Of a DNA stretch of 64,000 nucleotides, positions 8,439-16,191 are shown one piece after another. The position numbers and the translations under genes are program-made. This DNA comes from Flaviaestuariibacter flavus (GTDB taxonomy: Bacteria; Bacteroidota; Bacteroidia; Chitinophagales; Chitinophagaceae), in NCBI RefSeq assembly GCF_004337505.1, contig NZ_SJZI01000050.1, forward strand, positions 124,001 through 188,000, in the 5' to 3' direction. The notes below the pieces were generated by a model that did no database searches, was not told the DNA's origin, and saw nothing but the letters and a program-made list of their open reading frames with translations. How positions within the stretch are numbered: position 1 is the first letter of the stretch; every line of letters begins with the position of its first letter.

Positions 8439-8789
8439 ATGGGTAAACTGGCCGAAGAATTCAACGAGTACCGCGCGAAGATGAACGAGGTGATTCTTTC
8501 CAAGAACAACCTGGTGATGAAGCGCCTCTGGAACCTGGATACGAACACCTACGAAAAAGGCGCCCTTGATGTAAAAACTAAGGAACTCCTCGGCCTTGTG
8601 GCCTCGATGGTGCTGCGTTGCGACGACTGCATCAAGTATCACCTCGGCAAGTGCCACGAAAACGGCGTGACGACGGCAGAACTCTACGAGACCTTTGCCG
8701 TTGCCAATATCGTGGGTGGTACGATCGTGATCCCGCATACGCGGCGGGCGGCGGAGTATTGGGAAGAACTGGTTGGGAATAACGAATAA
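8439..8789 (+). CDS. Carboxymuconolactone decarboxylase/AhpD-like protein
   Basis: This 116-residue single-domain protein has the AhpD core motif CDDCIKYH (CxxCxxxH) followed by a helical segment (TTAELYETFAVANIVGGTIV). Proteins with this motif usually act as thiol-disulfide or peroxide-related enzymes; the decarboxylase name is historical. Its stop codon TAA lies inside the left arm of the family B inverted repeat that precedes the four-helix-bundle gene. Confidence 0.85.
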   Translation: MGKLAEEFNEYRAKMNEVILSKNNLVMKRLWNLDTNTYEKGALDVKTKELLGLVASMVLRCDDCIKYHLGKCHENGVTTAELYETFAVANIVGGTIVIPHTRRAAEYWEELVGNNE

Positions 8790-8812
8790 CGGATATCGAA
8801 TTACGAATATCG
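8775..8812. repeat. Family B repeat copy 2, left arm
   Basis: The arm reads GGGAATAACGAATAACGG then ATATCGAATTACGAATATCG. It overlaps the last codons and stop of the AhpD-like gene. It is complementary in words to the right arm at 9300-9336, with the four-helix-bundle gene in between. Confidence 0.7.
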
Positions 8813-8873
8813 GTTTCCCCGGAAAATCCCATAAAAGCCTGATGAAAATCCCATGGCGCCCTGAGGCAGGTAA

Positions 8874-9296
8874 ATGAGCTTTATCAAAAGCTTATTTATG
8901 AAAAGCAGGGATTATGACCTGGAAGATAGATTGATCCGGTTTGGTGTTGTGATAATACGGATGGCGGAAAAGTTGCCGTCAACCTATGCCGGGCGGCATC
9001 TGGCAGGTCAACTTACAAGAAGTGGAACATCGCCGGCTTTGAATTATGGAGAGGCACATGGAGCAGAAAGTACGGCCGACTTCATTCACAAGATGAAGGT
9101 TGGCTTAAAGGAGTTGAGAGAAACATTTGTCTGTCAGAAATTCATTCGCCTTCTGGGTTGGATGGATCAAAGGCAGCTTGAAACAACGATCGACGAAAAC
9201 AATCAGCTGATAGCAATTTTTGTTACCAGTATAAAAACGGCAGAAAGAAATAACAATAACAAAAAAGGTCGAGGTAACGTTAGCAGTTCGGACTGA
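8874..9296 (+). CDS. S23-type four-helix-bundle protein
   Basis: This protein is 140 residues from the first start, or 132 from the ATG at 8898 (MKSRDYDLEDRLIRF). The pattern LAGQLTRSGTSPALNYGEA, then DFIHKMKVGLKELRET and FIRLLGWMD, is typical of the four-helix-bundle family first seen as the ORF of 23S rRNA intervening sequences. Its role is unknown; the fold is a pentameric helical bundle in characterised members. Base use is visibly more AT-rich than in the neighbours. Inverted-repeat arms bracket the gene at both ends, which suggests a mobile or recently inserted unit. Confidence 0.85.
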   Translation: MSFIKSLFMKSRDYDLEDRLIRFGVVIIRMAEKLPSTYAGRHLAGQLTRSGTSPALNYGEAHGAESTADFIHKMKVGLKELRETFVCQKFIRLLGWMDQRQLETTIDENNQLIAIFVTSIKTAERNNNNKKGRGNVSSSD

Positions 9297-9299
9297 ACC

Positions 9300-9336
9300 C
9301 GAAATTCGATATTCGTTATCCGATATTCGATATTCA
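9300..9336. repeat. Family B repeat copy 2, right arm
   Basis: CGAAATTCGATATTCGTTAT then CCGATATTCGATATTC ends one base before the korB start codon. It is the partner of the arm at 8775-8812. Confidence 0.7.
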
Positions 9337-9337
9337 A

Positions 9338-10369
9338 ATGGAAACGACAACTATAGACCGGCCCCAGCTTTCCCCTAAAGATTTCGCCACCGACCAGGAG
9401 GTGCGCTGGTGCCCGGGCTGCGGCGACTATTCGATCCTGGCGCAGGTGCAGAAGGTGATGCCTTCGCTCGGCATCCCGAAGGAAGATATTGTGATCATTT
9501 CGGGTATCGGCTGCTCCTCGCGTTTCCCGTATTATATGAATACCTACGGGATGCACTCGATTCACGGCCGCGCCACGGCGATCGCCTCCGGCCTCAAGGC
9601 CGCGCGCCCCGAGCTGAGCGTGTGGATCGTTACCGGTGACGGCGACGGCCTGTCGATCGGCCTCAACCATACCATGCACCTCATGCGCCGCAACTTCGAC
9701 GTGAACGTGCTGCTGTTCAACAACCAGATCTACGGCCTTACCAAGGGACAATATTCACCGACTTCGGAGGAGCAGAAGATCACCAAGTCGACACCGATGG
9801 GCTCCATCGACCACCCCTTCAACCCGCTTGCGGTAGTGCTGGGCGGCGACGCTTCATTCGTGGCCCGCTCCATGGACCGCGACCCGAAGCACCTGCAGGC
9901 CATGCTGCTCCGCGCGCAGGCGCACCACGGTACCTCTTTCCTCGAGATCTACCAGAACTGTAACATCTTCAACGATGGCGCTTTTGAGATATTTACCGAG
10001 AAGGGCACCAAGGCCGAGGAAGCGCTGTTCCTTGAAAACGGGAAGCCGCTGATCTTCGGCGCACAGGCCAACAAGGGCGTTCGGCTCAACGGGCTGCGTC
10101 CCGAAGTGGTGACGCTGGGCGAGGGCTTCACCGCCGATGACCTGTGGATCCACGACGAAAGCGACCTGCTGAAGGCGCAGCTGCTCACCCGCATGTTCGA
10201 CGATCCGAAGGCCGACCGCCACCTGCCGCGCCCCTTCGGTGTATTCTACCAGAACGAGCGTCCCACCTATGAAGATATGATGGGCCTGCAGCTGGAAGAA
10301 GCAAAAGCCAAAAAGCCGGCCGACCTCGACAAGCTGCTCCGCGGCAACGAGGTGTGGACCATTGTATAA
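9338..10369 (+). CDS. korB: 2-oxoacid:ferredoxin oxidoreductase subunit beta
   Basis: This 343-residue subunit binds thiamine pyrophosphate. VRWCPGCGDYSILAQVQK and GIGCSSRFPYY are at the N terminus, and the TPP motif is GDGDGLSIGLNHTMHLMRRN followed by NVLLFNNQIYGLTKGQ. It fits the 2-oxoglutarate (Kor) type beta subunit, which oxidises 2-oxoglutarate to succinyl-CoA and reduces ferredoxin. The alpha/gamma subunit that normally precedes it is absent from this window; the immediate upstream gene is the four-helix-bundle ORF. A strong terminator follows. Confidence 0.92.
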   Translation: METTTIDRPQLSPKDFATDQEVRWCPGCGDYSILAQVQKVMPSLGIPKEDIVIISGIGCSSRFPYYMNTYGMHSIHGRATAIASGLKAARPELSVWIVTGDGDGLSIGLNHTMHLMRRNFDVNVLLFNNQIYGLTKGQYSPTSEEQKITKSTPMGSIDHPFNPLAVVLGGDASFVARSMDRDPKHLQAMLLRAQAHHGTSFLEIYQNCNIFNDGAFEIFTEKGTKAEEALFLENGKPLIFGAQANKGVRLNGLRPEVVTLGEGFTADDLWIHDESDLLKAQLLTRMFDDPKADRHLPRPFGVFYQNERPTYEDMMGLQLEEAKAKKPADLDKLLRGNEVWTIV

Positions 10370-10387
10370 CTACGGAAAAAAAAATTA

Positions 10388-10416
10388 GCGGCCGGTCAAA
10401 CCCCGGCCGCTTTTTA
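10388..10416 (+). terminator. Rho-independent terminator after korB
   Basis: GCGGCCGG TCAAAC CCCGGCCGC followed by TTTTTATT. It lies 18 nt after the korB stop codon. Confidence 0.88.
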
Positions 10417-10460
10417 TTGTCTGATTGTTGCCGGTAACCCCGGCTTTAAACAACCAATCA

Positions 10461-10943
10461 ATGAAAACACACTTCCTGCTGCTTCCCGCGGCACTGGTCG
10501 CGGTTTTCTCCTGTACGAAACCGATTTATAGCGACGAGCGCGTTCAAGAGCGCGTCGTATCACTCTACTTTCGCGACAGCACCTCCAACGCTTTGCTAAT
10601 AGGCCGCAGCGGAGAGCCTTTTCATGCCGATTCCATCCAGGTTGTTGAAGCACCGAACAGGCCTTATTATGGCACCGAAACAGGCTATGGGCAAGACCGC
10701 GACACCGCCGGGAAGTTCGGTGTCACATTCGTATATTATACGGGCTCCACAAAAGCAACCGATGATGACCTGACGCCGGTGGCTTTCGATAAGACCTATT
10801 TTATCCAGCTGAGCCGAACCGATGCAGATACGGTGCGCTTTGAAAAAGCGGCCGGGGCCGACGTCCGGCTATCCTGGAACGGCCGCTTCGTCCAGGAGCT
10901 GCCGCGCAATGAGATCCTTGTAAAGGCGACCATCCGCAAATAA
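10461..10943 (+). CDS. Hypothetical lipoprotein
   Basis: The protein is 160 residues from the ATG at 10461. The N terminus MKTHFLLLPAALVAVFSC is a lipoprotein signal with Cys18 as lipidation site. The remainder is soluble with no motif I recognise. VTFVYYTGSTKATDDDLTPV and the short strands suggest a beta-rich envelope domain, but no family can be named. It is transcribed alone between two terminators. Confidence 0.75.
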   Translation: MKTHFLLLPAALVAVFSCTKPIYSDERVQERVVSLYFRDSTSNALLIGRSGEPFHADSIQVVEAPNRPYYGTETGYGQDRDTAGKFGVTFVYYTGSTKATDDDLTPVAFDKTYFIQLSRTDADTVRFEKAAGADVRLSWNGRFVQELPRNEILVKATIRK

Positions 10944-10969
10944 AAAACGCCCCGACGGGGCGTTTTTTA
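10944..10969. terminator. Bidirectional terminator between the lipoprotein gene and pheS
   Basis: AAAAAACGCCCC GA CGGGGCGTTTTTT is a compact perfect stem with A- and T-runs on both sides. It serves the two convergent genes. Confidence 0.9.
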
Positions 10970-10984
10970 TTTGTATAGCGGCAG

Positions 10985-12016
10985 TTAAACCGCGCCGGTG
11001 AACTGTTTGAGAAAGCGTACGTCGTTCTGCGAGTAAAGCCGCAGGTCGTTGACGTTGTAGCGGATCTGCGTGATGCGCTCCACGCCCATGCCGAAGGCGA
11101 AGCCCGTGTACTTGTTCGGGTCGATGCCGACATTTTCGAGCACTTTGGGGTGTACCATGCCGCAGCCCATGATCTCTACCCATCCCGTATGCTTGCAGAG
11201 CCCGCAGCCGGAGCCGCCGCAGATGGTGCAGGTAACGTCCATTTCGGCCGAGGGTTCGGTGAATGGGAAATAGGAGGGACGGAAGCGCACCTTGATCTCG
11301 GGGCCGAACATTTCCTTTACGAAGAAGTAAAGCGTTTGCTTGAGGTCGGCAAAAGAAACGTGCTCGTCGATATAGAGTCCTTCCACCTGGTGGAAGAAGC
11401 AGTGCGCGCGCGCCGAGATCGTTTCGTTGCGGTACACGCGGCCGGGGCAGATCACGCGGATGGGGAGCTGGCCTTTTTCCATCTCCCGTATTTGTACGTT
11501 CGAGGTGTGGGTGCGCAGCAGCCAGTCGGGGTTTTGCTGGATGTAAAACGTGTCCTGCATATCGCGGGCAGGGTGGTTCTCCGGCAGGTTGAGCGCGGTG
11601 AAGTTGTGCCAGTCGTCTTCGATCTCCGGACCGTCGGCAACCGAGAAGCCGAGGCGCTGGTAGATGGAGATAATCCGCTGGCGCACGAGGCTCAGCGGGT
11701 GGCGCGAGCCGGGCTCAAGGGCATCGCCGGGAAGCGAGAGGTCGGGGCCGGGGCCGCTGGTCTCGATGCCATCGCCGAGCGTGGCCCTGGCGCCTTCATA
11801 GCGGGCTTCGGCAGCCGTTTTAAAGTCGTTCATCACCTGCCCGAACTCTTTTTTGCGCTCGTTGGGCACATTGCGCATCTCGCCCATAAGGCCTTTTACA
11901 ATGCCTTTTGTTCCGAGGAATTTGATGCGGAATTCTTCTAATTGCTGGGGACTGCTGATTTCAGCCGATTCAATTTCTTTCCGGTAGTCACTGATCTGTT
12001 GCAGGATGGCTTCCAT
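10985..12016 (-). CDS. pheS: Phenylalanine--tRNA ligase subunit alpha
   Basis: The protein is 343 residues from the ATG at 12016; a frame extending to 12064 would cross the promoter. It charges tRNA-Phe as part of the alpha2beta2 enzyme. It has an N-terminal coiled-coil, motif 2 (CPGRVYRNETISARAHCFFH) and motif 3 (FAFGMGVERITQIRYNV), with GCGMVHPKVLENVGIDP before it. Cysteine pairs CTICGGSGCGLCKHTG form an extra knuckle seen in some Bacteroidota PheS. pheT is not adjacent. The -7 element sits 5 nt before the ATG. Confidence 0.97.
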   Translation of the reverse strand: MEAILQQISDYRKEIESAEISSPQQLEEFRIKFLGTKGIVKGLMGEMRNVPNERKKEFGQVMNDFKTAAEARYEGARATLGDGIETSGPGPDLSLPGDALEPGSRHPLSLVRQRIISIYQRLGFSVADGPEIEDDWHNFTALNLPENHPARDMQDTFYIQQNPDWLLRTHTSNVQIREMEKGQLPIRVICPGRVYRNETISARAHCFFHQVEGLYIDEHVSFADLKQTLYFFVKEMFGPEIKVRFRPSYFPFTEPSAEMDVTCTICGGSGCGLCKHTGWVEIMGCGMVHPKVLENVGIDPNKYTGFAFGMGVERITQIRYNVNDLRLYSQNDVRFLKQFTGAV

Positions 12017-12021
12017 GGCCG

Positions 12022-12029
12022 CAAAGATA
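12022..12029 (-). promoter_or_regulatory. -7 promoter element for pheS, likely leaderless
   Basis: On the minus strand TATCTTTG is followed by CGGCC and then the ATG. The 5-nt gap predicts transcription starting at or within a few bases of the start codon. Confidence 0.6.
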
Positions 12030-12114
12030 CAAAGGTCGGCCCGTCTATCCGTCTCCATGCCCAACCATCTGAACCTCTTGCCCCCCCTGAACCTCCTGAA
12101 ACAATTGACTCTTC

Positions 12115-14265
12115 TTACAGTTTCACCCGCACCGACACATTCGCCACGCGTCCTTCGATCGGCGCCCAGAGCTCCCGGAAAACGGGGTCATGGGGGCGTC
12201 CGCCTGCCACCAGCGACTCCACTTTGCTCTGCCGGTAATCGAACAGGTTTTCGCAGTTCAGCACAAATGAGAAGGCTTTCCAGTCGTACCGGATCATGGC
12301 GGCGGCCAGGAAATAGCCGGGCGTCTGCCGGCCTTCCTCAAGGTATTGCCGCCCGATATGGGAGGCTTCGAGTGAAGCACGGAAATGACTGGTGAATTCA
12401 TAACCGGTCACCGCGGCAAACTTGTCGCGCGCAATGAGCGGCTGTCGCGGCTGCAGCGGCATATACCGCCGGGTGGCGTCGGTGTAGGTATACCCGAGGT
12501 AGGCTTCGAACTCGTCGATCCGTAGTTGCACGTAGGTTTCAGAGCCTTTTGTCTCCAGCGGTTGGCCATCCGGTACGTTGAGCAGTTCGGGTGTGCCGTT
12601 GCCGCGAAAGAGTTCCGCCACATTTTGTACCGATGTCAGGAAAAAAGATTGGTTGATGGCAAGATCCACTTCGTCGAAGCGCTTGTGAAAGTTGACATCG
12701 AGGTTGCCCCCTGTGGAGCGTTCGGCTTTGGTAGCGCTGTTGGTAAGCAGGATATACTCGCGTTCGTCCACATCGCTTTCGTAAACCGTAGGAATACGGT
12801 AGCCAAGCCCGCCGCCTACGCGGGCGGTCCATACGGGGCTGAGGCGGTACAACAAAGAAATCCGCGGCAACACGAAGGTGCCGTAGCGGTTAACAAAGTC
12901 GGTACGCAGGCCCGATTCAAGGGTCAGCTTCGGGTGCAGGCGCCAGTCGTCCTGCAGGAAGACCCCGACGGTGGAGTAGGATTCGGCCGGAAGCGGCTTT
13001 ATCACGGACCCGTAATCCTGCCCGTTGACATTGACGCCGCCAACGAGGTCGTGCTTTGTGGTCTGGTGCAGGTAGGAAAGCTCCGAATACCAGGAGAGCT
13101 GCCCGGCGTGAAAGGGCTGCGAAAACGTATTGTTATTGATAAAGCGGTCGAACCAGCTGGCGGTGGCTTTCAGTTGCAGGCGCTGCTGCGGGGAAATGCG
13201 GTTTTCCCACTGCAGCTCGCCGCTGTGCCGGTAGGTTTCGTTGCGGATAAAGAAGGAATGGGTCACATTGGGCTCGCCGCGAAGCGCCAGCAGGTCGCCG
13301 CCGGTGCGCTCTTCGAGGAAAGCATTGTAGCCGAGGAGGAGGGTCTGGCGACTGTTGGGATAAAGGAAAATCACCGGGTGCAGGTTGAGGCTGCGGCTGC
13401 GCGCCACGTCGCTGTAGCCGTCGCCATCCACATCCTGCTCCTGCTGGCGGGTGATGCCGCCGAAAAAGGAATAGCCCACCTTTCCCTGGCGGTTCGACAG
13501 CCAGGCGTTCACATTGGATTCGCCGAGTGTGCTCTGGTTAACCAATAAAGTTTTTTCAAATTGCCCGGCTACAGGTCTCCGGGAGATGAGGTTGATCATG
13601 CCGGCAATGGCACCGCCGCCATAGAGCGTGGATGAGGATCCCTTGATGATCTCCACCTGCTTCAGGTCGAGCGGGGGGATCTGGAGGATGGAGAAGTTGC
13701 CGGCGAAAGCGCCGAAAAGCGGCAGACCGTCGCGAAGCAGCTGCGTGTATTTACCGGGCAATCCCTGCACGCGCATCTCCGTGTTGCCGCTGACCGCCGA
13801 AGCCTGCTGGGCCTGGATGCCGGCCACGTCGGATAACAGGGAGCCGATATGTCCCGGCTTGATGCCCACTTCTTCATTCACCTCCTCGTAGCCGAGCACT
13901 TCCACGCGGGTGGGGAGGTTTTCGATGCGGCTTTCGGTGCGGGTGGAAGAAACGATCACAGCCTCCTCTTCTTTTTCTGACAGTTCCAGGTTTACGAGTA
14001 CGCGATCGCCGGTGGTTCCGGTAATGGTGATGCTGGCCGGGTTGAACCCGACGGCGGAAACCGTTACGGTTTGGCGGGTTGTCACGGCGTTCACGACAAC
14101 CACCCCGGAGTCGTTGGTGGCTCGTCCCGCCGCGCTACCAGCGGTCACTGTAGCCCCGGCTATGGCTTCGCCGGTGCGGGCATTTCGAACTTCGAAGCGG
14201 ATATTTCTTTGGGCAAGGAGCGTGGCAGAAAAAAAGCAAAGGAGGATGGTAAAGAAAGCCTTCAT
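12115..14265 (-). CDS. TonB-dependent outer-membrane receptor
   Basis: This 716-residue protein has a signal peptide (FFTILLCFFSATLLAQ). A carboxypeptidase-regulatory-like Ig domain follows at about 20-95 (RNARTGEAIAGATVTAGSAA). The plug domain is at about 110-225 (LPTRVEVLGYEEV, MRVQGLPGKYTQLLRDGLPL, VEIIKGSSSTLYGGGAIAGM), and the rest is a 22-strand-type barrel. Such receptors import siderophores, cobalamin or metals with TonB energy. No substrate can be assigned, as neither a riboswitch nor a SusD partner is present. It is transcribed away from the arginase-fold gene. Confidence 0.9.
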   Translation of the reverse strand: MKAFFTILLCFFSATLLAQRNIRFEVRNARTGEAIAGATVTAGSAAGRATNDSGVVVVNAVTTRQTVTVSAVGFNPASITITGTTGDRVLVNLELSEKEEEAVIVSSTRTESRIENLPTRVEVLGYEEVNEEVGIKPGHIGSLLSDVAGIQAQQASAVSGNTEMRVQGLPGKYTQLLRDGLPLFGAFAGNFSILQIPPLDLKQVEIIKGSSSTLYGGGAIAGMINLISRRPVAGQFEKTLLVNQSTLGESNVNAWLSNRQGKVGYSFFGGITRQQEQDVDGDGYSDVARSRSLNLHPVIFLYPNSRQTLLLGYNAFLEERTGGDLLALRGEPNVTHSFFIRNETYRHSGELQWENRISPQQRLQLKATASWFDRFINNNTFSQPFHAGQLSWYSELSYLHQTTKHDLVGGVNVNGQDYGSVIKPLPAESYSTVGVFLQDDWRLHPKLTLESGLRTDFVNRYGTFVLPRISLLYRLSPVWTARVGGGLGYRIPTVYESDVDEREYILLTNSATKAERSTGGNLDVNFHKRFDEVDLAINQSFFLTSVQNVAELFRGNGTPELLNVPDGQPLETKGSETYVQLRIDEFEAYLGYTYTDATRRYMPLQPRQPLIARDKFAAVTGYEFTSHFRASLEASHIGRQYLEEGRQTPGYFLAAAMIRYDWKAFSFVLNCENLFDYRQSKVESLVAGGRPHDPVFRELWAPIEGRVANVSVRVKL

Positions 14266-14326
14266 GGCGGTGCGTTGAGCAACAAAACTACCAACCGTTT
14301 ACTTAAGTTTGCCGCAAATTGAAACG

Positions 14327-15460
14327 ATGTCAGATTACCTGAACCTGGTGGATTTCCTGGAGCCCGTCAATACGGCGATCCTCTCGGAAGATATAGGCTA
14401 TAAAGAGGGACAGATCGGTAAGGTGATCGCCACATTCGATGAATCCTTTCCCGACCTCGACGCGGCGCAGCTGGTACTCGTAGGTTGTCCCGAGCAGCGC
14501 GGCGCCGGCATCAAGGCGCCCAGCAGTGCCGCAGATGCCGTACGGCAGGCCTTTTACAGCCTTTATTACTGGCATGCCGATGTGGCCATCGCTGATGTCG
14601 GCAATGTAAAGACCGGGTCTTCCGTGGCCGACTCCTATGCCGCGCTGAAGATCGTCGTTCGCGAGCTGATGAATATCGGCAAGCGCGTGGTGGTGCTCGG
14701 TGGCTCCCACGACCTGACACTCGCGCAGTATTATGCATTCGCGGATGATCAAAAGTCAATCGAAGCCGTAGGGATCGATGCGGTGGTGGACATTCATATT
14801 GATTCGCCGCGGCGTGCCGACAACTTCCTGATGGAGATGCTGACGGCCGAGCCGAACTTCATGACGCATTACAATCACCTTGCTTTCCAGAGCTACTTCG
14901 TACACCCTAGGATGCTGGAAACGATGGATAAGCTGCGTTTCGATTGTTTCCGGGTAGGCACGGTAAAAGAGCACCTTGAGGAAATGGAGCCGGTGATCCG
15001 CAGCTGCCACCTGCTGACGTTTGATATCTCGGCTTTTGCCCACGCTTTCGCGCCCGCCACGATGCTGTCGCCGAACGGCCTCAACGGCGAGGAAGCCTGC
15101 ACCCTGATGCAGTATGCGGGAATGAGCCCCAATATGCAATGCATCGGCATCTACGGCTACCAGCCCGAAAAGGACCGCGACGGGCTCACCGCCATGCAGG
15201 TGGCGCATATGCTTTGGTACCTGATCGACGGTTGCAGCCGCGGCGCCCGCGAAGTGAGCCTCGACGAGCGCGATCACTTCAATGAGTTTCATACCCTGTT
15301 TGCCGAAGTTGATACGCTGTTCCTCCAAAGCAAGCGCACGGGCCGCTGGTGGATGCAGTTGCCCGATGAGCGCTTTATTGCCTGCTCGTACCGCGACTAC
15401 CAGCAGGCCAGCAGCAACGATATACCGGAGCGCTGGCTGCGGGCGCAGGAGCGGCCGTAG
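14327..15460 (+). CDS. Arginase/formimidoylglutamase-fold protein
   Basis: The protein is 377 residues from the ATG at 14327. A TTG at 14309 is also in frame but is less likely. The ureohydrolase fold is shown by VVVLGGSHDLTLAQYYAF and VVDIHIDS, the first two metal-binding motifs. The third motif reads LTFDISAF, where classical enzymes have a second Asp (DxD), so one metal ligand may be Ser. Bacteroidota homologues are often annotated as formimidoylglutamase, but no hut genes are near and the substrate is not established here. Confidence 0.75.
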   Translation: MSDYLNLVDFLEPVNTAILSEDIGYKEGQIGKVIATFDESFPDLDAAQLVLVGCPEQRGAGIKAPSSAADAVRQAFYSLYYWHADVAIADVGNVKTGSSVADSYAALKIVVRELMNIGKRVVVLGGSHDLTLAQYYAFADDQKSIEAVGIDAVVDIHIDSPRRADNFLMEMLTAEPNFMTHYNHLAFQSYFVHPRMLETMDKLRFDCFRVGTVKEHLEEMEPVIRSCHLLTFDISAFAHAFAPATMLSPNGLNGEEACTLMQYAGMSPNMQCIGIYGYQPEKDRDGLTAMQVAHMLWYLIDGCSRGAREVSLDERDHFNEFHTLFAEVDTLFLQSKRTGRWWMQLPDERFIACSYRDYQQASSNDIPERWLRAQERP

Positions 15461-15655
15461 GAATATCGAGCAAGGAATGTCCAATAATGAATAAGGAAAT
15501 GCAAAGCCCCCGCCATCGGCGGGGGCTTTGCACATAAAATAATCAATGCTGTCCTTTTTACGGGTGCGGCACTTCACGTAAACCTTGCGAATCGAATATG
15601 GAGCATAAAATAGCTCCTTCGAAATTCAATATTCGTTATTCGATATTCTTACTTC
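15461..15655. repeat. Family B inverted repeat copy 3 enclosing a hairpin
   Basis: The left arm (15461-15497) contains GGAATATCGAGCAAGGAATG. The right arm (15626-15655) reads TTCAATATTCGTTATTCGAT then ATTC, ending at the mscL stop region. The GC-rich hairpin 15501-15531 lies between them. The rest of the spacer shows no gene. Confidence 0.65.
15501..15531. terminator. Bidirectional hairpin between arginase-fold gene and mscL
   Basis: GCAAAGCCCCCGCC AT GGCGGGGGCTTTGC-type stem (with short loop). The T-run is weak (CTTTGC), so termination is likely but less certain than for the other hairpins. Confidence 0.65.
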
Positions 15656-16035
15656 TTCAGGTTGTCGCGGATCTCCATCAGCAGCTTTTCCTGCAGGGTA
15701 TACTCAGGCGGCTTGGGTGCTTCCACCACCGCGGCTTCTTTCCGGCGCTTCATGCGGTTGATACCTTTGATCACCATGAAGAGGGAAAGCGCAATGATCA
15801 GGAACTTGATGATACTGGAAAGAAAAGATCCATACTTGACGGCGCCCCATTTGAGGTCCTGGATATTTTCCAGGTGCGCTGCTTTCAATGCGGGGGCCAG
15901 GATCGCCGGCGTGATGATGTCGTCGGTGAGCGACGTGATGATCGCGCCGAAGGCGGCGCCGACCACTACGGCAACCGCGAGGTCGACGATATTGCCTTTA
16001 AGCGCGAACTCCCTGAATTCCTTTGCAAATCCCAT
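15649..16035 (-). CDS. mscL: Large-conductance mechanosensitive channel
   Basis: This 128-residue protein starts MGFAKEFREFALKGNIVDLA and continues with the TM1 pore helix (VAVVVGAAFGAIITSLTDDI), a periplasmic loop, TM2 (IIKFLIIALSLFMVIKGI), and a basic cytoplasmic helix (NRMKRRKE). It forms a pentameric inner-membrane valve that opens under osmotic downshock. Length and all segments fit MscL. It is a monocistronic gene with a good -7 element about 20 nt upstream. Confidence 0.96.
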   Translation of the reverse strand: MGFAKEFREFALKGNIVDLAVAVVVGAAFGAIITSLTDDIITPAILAPALKAAHLENIQDLKWGAVKYGSFLSSIIKFLIIALSLFMVIKGINRMKRRKEAAVVEAPKPPEYTLQEKLLMEIRDNLKK

Positions 16036-16057
16036 TGGTACTGTGTTTTGGTTGGTT

Positions 16058-16065
16058 CAAAGATA
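16058..16065 (-). promoter_or_regulatory. -7 promoter element for mscL
   Basis: TATCTTTG on the minus strand matches TAnnTTTG and lies 22 nt before the mscL ATG. Confidence 0.5.
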
Positions 16066-16145
16066 GATGTCCCTACTAATTTAGGATACCTTGACCAATA
16101 AAACGAATCGATTCATTTGCCGCTTTTTCGCATAGGCCACAACGT

Positions 16146-16177
16146 AAAAAGCCCCCTGCCGGAGCGGGGGGCTTTTT
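16146..16177 (-). terminator. Terminator after the M13 peptidase gene
   Basis: AAAAAGCCCCC TGCCGGAGC GGGGGGCTTTTT. Runs of A and T flank the stem. It is placed just after the stop codon at 16192. Confidence 0.88.
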
Positions 16178-16191
16178 GATCCGGTATTTGC

